A DNA stretch of 64,000 bases from Brachionus rotundiformis (lineage: Eukaryota > Rotifera > Eurotatoria > Ploima > Brachionidae): NCBI GenBank assembly GCA_016802295.1, contig JAESIW010000137.1, positions 677,592-741,591 on the forward strand. Direction: 5' to 3'. Below, piece after piece: positions 58,455 through 64,000 of the stretch (within the stretch, counting starts at the first letter, position 1; every line of letters begins with the position of its first letter). The translations under genes were made by a program, and so were the position numbers. The notes under the pieces are model-generated. The model saw nothing but the letters and a program-made list of their open reading frames with translations. It ran no database searches and had not been told where the DNA came from.

Positions 58455-61400
58455 CTAAGAGCTAATTTTCTCATTTGATTTGGAACTTTTTTGAGCAAGC
58501 TTTTCAGCCAGCAAATCCATTATAGCCCTGATTCGCTTCTCAGACACTGTTTGAACCAAATGTTCAATAGATTCCATAGCAATGTCGGGATACCCTTCTA
58601 TTAAACTTTTTATGTTATTCAAAACTCTATCATGCTTTAGCTGGTGTATTTTTTGCCAAGCAAAACTATTTTCCCTAAGGTTTTTCTCTTCGTCTAGCTG
58701 AGACTCGAACCAGCTAGTTATTTTTTCATTATCAGTCCAGTCAAGACCTTCCACTTGACCAGTCCACTCTTTCAACAAACTCAACGAATTCTCAAAATCA
58801 AGCTCCGAATTGGACATAATCAACTTGACCAAGTCATCCTGTGCCAACAATCTCCTCAATCGCCAATAGAAAAATTTCCTACTACTCTTCCACTCAATGA
58901 TTTCATTGATAACATTTTTTTGTTTCATGCGACCAGGCGTATCGTGCAAATCAGCAAATGTGACAGATACCTGATGATAAATTGGAATTAGTTGCTTTTC
59001 TCTTGATTCCAAGTTTTTCTCGAGCTCGTTTATCTTTTGCTTTAGGTCAGCGCTAGGCTCAGCGTCGTACTTGCATCTAGCCAACTTAATTTGCTCTTTA
59101 AGCTGCAGACAAACATGGTCCACTCGGTGCATAGTCTTTACCAAGTCTCTAGTTCTGTACTTGATTTCGACAGTGCCCTCTGGCTCGAGCACATTGCCCC
59201 TGCTCTCCTTGTCCGCGTACATTTCCATATACCGGCTGTTTATGGTCGGATCGACGACCACCCATGCGCCGCCCCTCAGCTCACCATTCGGCGGTATGTA
59301 AATAAGAACCGGTTGTTTGTATTCCCTTAGCGCGTCGACTATGTACGCGCCAAACTTAATCACCTGTTCGTACATGTCCTTCATGCCGCCAGAGAAGCCG
59401 CGCCAATTGGCAAATATGATCAGCGGCAGTTGTTCGCGATCAAAGTCCTTGATCGCCTGCGAGGTCTTGTAGGCCGAGTCCGGGAACCACACTTGGCCTG
59501 CTTGTTGCAGCGAGCGCGCATCAGTGTCCAAATTGGCCGGGTCTGCCGGCGTCTGCAGCTCCACTGATCTCGTCTCGACAGCTATTACGCCAAGCGGTAT
59601 GCCGCCGAGTCTAGCCCGACCGCACACCACAGTCTTAGCCCAGGCTTTCATCACCTCGTGAAACGAGTCCCGGTCAAAGAACCCGCTCAGCCAGCAATTA
59701 GCACTGTTCATTTTGCCCTCGAGCATGTGGCGCGGATCATAGGCCATCTTGGTCGGACAATAGCCAATCTCTCTGTCCACAGGATCCAGACAATGCTTAG
59801 CCAGTGCCAAGCGAATAGGTGCATTGCGCACCAGCCTGTCTGGCATAAACGACAACCACTTCAGTATCAAATAAACACCCTCAAAATCATCGGTGACCAC
59901 GTCGTGCGATATGCCATTATTGTGCATGATTTGTATGCCACCCAATTGAGTATTGGACGTGTACACCTCCCTGCCGAGCACTTTGTTGAGCGCACTAGCG
60001 CCAGTCAGTATTATGTGGCTATTCTCGACTTGGATCACTCGTTGACCAAGCCGCACCAAATAGGCTCCAATGCCGACAGCGCGACAAGTCACCAAACTAA
60101 TTGTGCATATTTCATTGTAAGCTTGGGACGTCTCGCCAGCAATCATGCCCGATCCGCGCAAATTCTCCACCCCAATGCCATTCTCTTTGCCCATAATGTC
60201 CACTATTTTGTGCCTTTTCTCATTTGTTTTCTCATCAACAACCAACTGTGTGCTCAATATGGGCCCATTTGTTTCACTGTGTCTTATTTTCTCATAGTCA
60301 CTTGGCGTCAAGTAGATGTATTTGTAGCCCTTGTCCGGATTGGTCTCGTCTATCCAAGCCACTTGAAACAACTGCTTGAGCTCTTCGGCAAGACCGATGC
60401 GAGCACCACTATTGGCCGATATGTATATCCTTGGTATGCACAATTTGCGCGCCAATTCAGACGCTCTCTTGAACACCAAATCCTCTTCCATGCCAAAGCT
60501 TCCAATCTTGTACGTTATATCGTTGGCAATGACGATTATTTCACGTCCGTTCGGATACTCGGGCGTCTTTATAGCCATCTTCCACGCAATCATGCCATTG
60601 TTGTTCTCGCCTGGCAAGCGATTTGTCTCCACCAATCGGCCACCGTCGTCCAGCACTAGCTCAACACTGGCGAAAAAATCCGACTGAAGCAAATTGTTCA
60701 ATTCGGCTTTTATTTTCTCCTCTTCGACTCCTCTTCTCTCAAAGGCAACACTTTGTTTCTCACTGGTCAATTTGTTGTAATAATTGCGCCATATTTTCAT
60801 CAACGATTGACGAAACATTTCCGGAAAGTCGTAGACATACGTGGTGCCGCTTGATTGAGCGGCGAATCGTTTTTGTTGCAGGTGATCGCGGGTGAAGTAG
60901 GGCGTGCGCAGAAGGCGTCCGTGCAAAGGTCCCTTTTTGTGCGAATAGCTCTCGAAATAGGTCTCGCCAGTGATCGAGTCGGTTATTTCGCGATAGAGCG
61001 ATATGTCCAAATAGTAGCCGCTCTCGTTGGTCAAAAATATGCGTATTGGCACTTTTTCTCCCTCGGGCGTGAGCCTCAGCGTCATTTTGAGCTCGGCCTG
61101 CAGCACTCGGAGCTTCCACAAGCGCGAGCCGTACTTGAGCACCATTGAGCGAACGCTCTCCTCTACCTTGAGCGGATCGATGCACACACACGGCACAAAA
61201 CACATGTAAATGTGGTTGCAGTCTGTCTTGTTGGCAACCGAGTGCGAGAAGGCGCACTCGAGCTCGTTCAGGGCCTCGAGCAGGGTTCGCTCGGCCTCGG
61301 ACTGCAAGTACTCGTAGCTGGCCTCCTTGGTGACCAGGTCCGAGTGGCGAATGATGCATCGGGCAAAGAATCTGAAGTCGGTGACCTCTTGGCCCTTGGG

Positions 61401-64000
61401 CACTTTGGCTCGGCCGAGGTACAAATGCATCTTCAAATTGCCAGTGGGTATTAGCTCGAGGGAAAAGTTTCTCAAGCGGTATATTTCGAGCTGGAAGGCC
61501 ATAGCCGGCTCCAAGTGCCGGTATATTTTGTCCTCTTGGTAGTCGTCACGTGCTCTAAATGTAAAAAATGACGGCTGTTGTTTCTTTTGACCGACGCTGA
61601 ATGTCAAGCGTCGCACTTTTTTTTGTCTTAGTAGGAGCTTTTTCGACTGGACAAACTCGAGGAACACTTTGGCCAAGTGTTCGTCGTCGTCCTGCTCGAA
61701 GCCGAAGTCACGTATGAACACATTGAGAATGTTTATGGTGTCGTTGTAGGAGGAGGAGGACGAAGCGTCGCCAATCGAGTGCTTGCGACTCTCGGGCGTG
61801 CTCAACACAGCGTTCATATTGCTGGCCATTGATTCGAACTCTTGCGTGTGCTGAATGGAGGCGTTCGGATGGCCAATCAGGGACAGATCTGCGCTGGCCG
61901 AGTTCGTGTTCTTGGTGTTGGCCAAGTCCGGTGACGTTTCGGCACTGTTTATTTGCAGTGTGGGGCTTGAGGATAGCTCGTTCTGGAACACTTGGTAGCG
62001 TGTGATTAGCTCGTCGAAATTGGCCACTGTTGAGTGCCATGTTTCGAAGGCGGACAAAATGCCCATGCGTTGAAACTGCAGCTTTTCGTCACTGTTGTTC
62101 ATTAGAACGGTGAGTATGTCGCTTTGGCTCTCGACATGCGGCACACTGGTAAACTTGTACAACGATCGGTTCGGGTGATTGGACGGCAACTGCAGCTGAA
62201 ACTCGACCAAACACTGTCCATTGTTTAGAAAATAGTGCTGCACACTGTTCAACTCGTAGGCTATGTACGAACGTCTCACGTACACCTCAAGAGCAGCTTG
62301 TCTCACCTGTACATTGGTGTGAAAGAAAAACGAATGCAGCACATCAAATATAGACGTTTCGGACAATATCATCTTTTGCAAGCTGTCCTGGCACATCTTG
62401 TGTCCGTACATGTTTATGGCCGACAAGAACATGGACTCCATTTGATTGTGACGCTGTTCGTACGGCGGCTGTTGAAATGCAATGAGCACTTGTCTCGCTT
62501 TGAGCGACACTTTGCCATTCTTGGGATTTTTGAGCTGAGTTAGCTCCTGTAGCGACGAGGTCAACTCGTCTGTCAACGTCGGGTCCTTGCTGAACAGCAC
62601 ATTTATCAACATGATCACCAATTGATTCTTGTTGGCATAGTTGGCATGCGAAAATATCACATTTAGGACAGCTTCCATGTTATCTTTGTGCAAATCGCGC
62701 AAATTGCTTATACACTTGTCATAATTGGAATGCTGAAATTGGCACTCGACAGCTATGTACTGTTTGATCAAATTTTGTATGACCATTTTCATGTGTCCCT
62801 TGATGCCATTGCGGTATCGTTGCACCAATTGGACAACGTTTTGCACCGTGTTGAAGAAGGACTCGCGTTCGGCCTTTTTCTCAATGGAATTGGCGTATGT
62901 GTCAATGACGTTGGCTATTTGCTGGCTGGGAAACTGGGCTAGGACAGAGGTCAAATTGTTGGCGTACTGAGTGATCAGGCGGTAGATGCTCTTCTCGACG
63001 GGCTGGGGTATGCGGCCCTGAATGGCCGAGATGAGCTCCTGGAGCTCGAGCAGCGGCAGACTGGGGTCCCTGAGCGCGTTCATCAGCGTGTTCACGGCCG
63101 TCTCGGCCCTCTCCTTGAAATAGGGCTCCGGGTACGAGTAGCCGGCGAGTATGTGCGACAGGGCCTCTTTGGTCGTCTGGAAGACTTGATGCAGCTTGTT
63201 GCCCTTGACCTTGGGGCCCTTGGGTTGCGGAAATTTCTCGCCGTACAAGTTCACCTGCTGCACCAGAGACATGTCGTCCACTTGGAGTCGGGCGATCACA
63301 GCGCCGACTTCTAGCACGGATCCGTTGCGTTTCACGTGCAGCACACGTCCGCTCACCGTCGTTCTCAGCTCCATTATCATCTTCATGACCTCGATCTCGG
63401 CATAGACCTGGCCGGCCTCGACATGCTCGCCGTCCTCGAACAAAAAGTGCACCAATTTGCCCGCCGACGGCGATCGTAGCAGCGTCGGATCGTTTTCTTT
63501 CTGAAATACGCACGTTTGTATGCCAATGGTAACGCGGTACGTGTTCACGTCCTCGATTAGAAAAGTGACATAGCTCGAGCCGTCCAGGTTGACCAAGAGG
63601 CCGCCGTCGATCAGCCGATGCACTTCGACCTCTACATGAGAGTTGTTCATTACCAGAATGTAGTTGTTTGGTCCGCATTTGGTAGCCGTGAGAGCATATT
63701 TGTAATTGTCTTGTACCAGTTCGACTTGGACGCTTGTTTTGAGCGTGTTGAGTGGCAGGACTTGACCACGTTCCAAGTTGTGTCGAAAGTTGTGAAATTT
63801 GTCCTCGATTTGTTTGTCGGCCACGTGCAAGGCGGTACAAATGACCGAGAGCATGAGGTCGGGCGTCTGGGTGACGAGGCGATTGGCGATCAGGTGGTCC
63901 AGCCAGCCGGTGTCCAGCGTGTTCTCAATGTAGGCCTCGGTCTCGAGCAATTTGATCAAGTACTCGACAGTGGTGCGAAAATCGCCCCTAATCGAAAGCT
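58455..64000 (-). CDS. ACACA: Acetyl-CoA carboxylase, BCCP to C terminus (5' end outside window)
   Basis: Multidomain enzyme making malonyl-CoA, the first step of fatty-acid synthesis. One uninterrupted exon of 5,546 bp encodes the last 1,848 residues or so (about 79% of the human protein). The frame is open to the window edge, beginning LSIRGDFRTTVEYLIKLLET, the end of the biotin carboxylase domain. BCCP follows with the biotinyl lysine in EVMKM (codon 63381-63383). Then come the central domain (LLELQELISAIQGRIP, YVRRSYIAYELNSVQHY, KFF/FFTFRARDDYQEDKIYRHLEP) and the carboxyltransferase halves (LGTTY-type SSGTTYVYDFPEMFRQSL, ISANSGARIGLAEEL, NLRGSGMIAGETS, RLGQRVIQVENSHIILTGA, GGIQIMHNNG, FANWRGFSGGMKDMYEQV, LRGGAWVVVDPTIN). 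The sequence is much richer in G+C than the rest of the window, falling back to AT-rich only in the last 500 bp. Without the N terminus I cannot separate a cytosolic ACC1 type from a mitochondrial ACC2 type; most invertebrates have one gene. Confidence 0.97.
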   Translation of the reverse strand, partial: LSIRGDFRTTVEYLIKLLETEAYIENTLDTGWLDHLIANRLVTQTPDLMLSVICTALHVADKQIEDKFHNFRHNLERGQVLPLNTLKTSVQVELVQDNYKYALTATKCGPNNYILVMNNSHVEVEVHRLIDGGLLVNLDGSSYVTFLIEDVNTYRVTIGIQTCVFQKENDPTLLRSPSAGKLVHFLFEDGEHVEAGQVYAEIEVMKMIMELRTTVSGRVLHVKRNGSVLEVGAVIARLQVDDMSLVQQVNLYGEKFPQPKGPKVKGNKLHQVFQTTKEALSHILAGYSYPEPYFKERAETAVNTLMNALRDPSLPLLELQELISAIQGRIPQPVEKSIYRLITQYANNLTSVLAQFPSQQIANVIDTYANSIEKKAERESFFNTVQNVVQLVQRYRNGIKGHMKMVIQNLIKQYIAVECQFQHSNYDKCISNLRDLHKDNMEAVLNVIFSHANYANKNQLVIMLINVLFSKDPTLTDELTSSLQELTQLKNPKNGKVSLKARQVLIAFQQPPYEQRHNQMESMFLSAINMYGHKMCQDSLQKMILSETSIFDVLHSFFFHTNVQVRQAALEVYVRRSYIAYELNSVQHYFLNNGQCLVEFQLQLPSNHPNRSLYKFTSVPHVESQSDILTVLMNNSDEKLQFQRMGILSAFETWHSTVANFDELITRYQVFQNELSSSPTLQINSAETSPDLANTKNTNSASADLSLIGHPNASIQHTQEFESMASNMNAVLSTPESRKHSIGDASSSSSYNDTINILNVFIRDFGFEQDDDEHLAKVFLEFVQSKKLLLRQKKVRRLTFSVGQKKQQPSFFTFRARDDYQEDKIYRHLEPAMAFQLEIYRLRNFSLELIPTGNLKMHLYLGRAKVPKGQEVTDFRFFARCIIRHSDLVTKEASYEYLQSEAERTLLEALNELECAFSHSVANKTDCNHIYMCFVPCVCIDPLKVEESVRSMVLKYGSRLWKLRVLQAELKMTLRLTPEGEKVPIRIFLTNESGYYLDISLYREITDSITGETYFESYSHKKGPLHGRLLRTPYFTRDHLQQKRFAAQSSGTTYVYDFPEMFRQSLMKIWRNYYNKLTSEKQSVAFERRGVEEEKIKAELNNLLQSDFFASVELVLDDGGRLVETNRLPGENNNGMIAWKMAIKTPEYPNGREIIVIANDITYKIGSFGMEEDLVFKRASELARKLCIPRIYISANSGARIGLAEELKQLFQVAWIDETNPDKGYKYIYLTPSDYEKIRHSETNGPILSTQLVVDEKTNEKRHKIVDIMGKENGIGVENLRGSGMIAGETSQAYNEICTISLVTCRAVGIGAYLVRLGQRVIQVENSHIILTGASALNKVLGREVYTSNTQLGGIQIMHNNGISHDVVTDDFEGVYLILKWLSFMPDRLVRNAPIRLALAKHCLDPVDREIGYCPTKMAYDPRHMLEGKMNSANCWLSGFFDRDSFHEVMKAWAKTVVCGRARLGGIPLGVIAVETRSVELQTPADPANLDTDARSLQQAGQVWFPDSAYKTSQAIKDFDREQLPLIIFANWRGFSGGMKDMYEQVIKFGAYIVDALREYKQPVLIYIPPNGELRGGAWVVVDPTINSRYMEMYADKESRGNVLEPEGTVEIKYRTRDLVKTMHRVDHVCLQLKEQIKLARCKYDAEPSADLKQKINELEKNLESREKQLIPIYHQVSVTFADLHDTPGRMKQKNVINEIIEWKSSRKFFYWRLRRLLAQDDLVKLIMSNSELDFENSLSLLKEWTGQVEGLDWTDNEKITSWFESQLDEEKNLRENSFAWQKIHQLKHDRVLNNIKSLIEGYPDIAMESIEHLVQTVSEKRIRAIMDLLAEKLAQKSSKSNEKISS

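Noticed and set aside
59658..60659. 333-codon open frame on the plus strand, and other long plus-strand frames between 59 and 63 kb
   Set aside because: They lie antisense inside the ACC exon. Its GC-rich codons leave few stops in other frames; the composition (Arg, His, Gln-rich) matches shadow frames and no family is recognisable.
62902..63840. 312-codon minus-strand frame within ACC
   Set aside because: Same strand but shifted frame relative to ACC; Arg/Gly/Ala-rich nonsense without motifs, explained by GC-rich ACC codons.
1..64000. CRISPR arrays, bacterial operons, prophage or intact transposase genes
   Set aside because: None seen; the spliceosomal introns throughout make this eukaryotic nuclear DNA.

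Overview
This window is nuclear DNA from a small, compact animal genome. The base composition is very AT-rich. I could place 81 spliceosomal introns by joining exon translations in frame, and most are only 41-65 bp. Every gene I recognise is eukaryotic, and several (BIRC6, JNK, SUFU, a BAZ1-like remodeller subunit, P4-ATPase) are metazoan. AT richness, minimal introns and tight spacing fit a rotifer (Brachionus-like) best, but that assignment is inference. I see no rRNA, convincing tRNA, CRISPR array or intact transposase gene.

Layout: BIRC6/BRUCE (2-12635, +, 5' end outside the window); convergent BAZ1/ACF1-like DDT-WHIM-PHD gene (13418-16104, -); divergent JNK-type MAP kinase (17102-18545, +); 2.5 kb of AT-rich non-coding DNA; an orphan two-exon gene (21079-22150, +); an RS-domain protein with unusually long introns (23190-26747, +); then an RNA-modification/tRNA cluster of PUS7 (27059-29703, -), AARS (30039-33334, +) and RPUSD2 (33560-35323, +). 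Next come a protein built of two duplicated SPRY units (36340-39261, -), Suppressor of fused (40894-42540, +), an LRRC61-like gene (42721-43690, +), an unidentified 263-residue gene (44534-45793, +), an ATP8B-type phospholipid flippase (47000-52135, -), glycerol kinase with a C-terminal membrane anchor (54608-56878, +), and the 3' 5.5 kb of acetyl-CoA carboxylase (58455-64000, -, 5' end outside).

No operon of functionally linked genes is evident, but three themes recur: tRNA/RNA modification and charging (PUS7, AARS, RPUSD2), signalling (JNK, SUFU, BIRC6) and lipid/glycerol metabolism (flippase, glycerol kinase, ACC). PUS7 and AARS share a 335-bp divergent promoter region, and BAZ1-like and JNK share one of 1 kb.

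Points most worth a second look: two GC-AG introns; the internally duplicated SPRY protein ending in a CaaX-like tetrapeptide; a one-base frame break in SUFU at an A-run; the orphan genes; the long introns and hairpin of the RS gene; a possible non-autonomous TA-flanked element with a strong palindrome at 57485-58121; and the sharp rise in GC within the intronless ACC exon.
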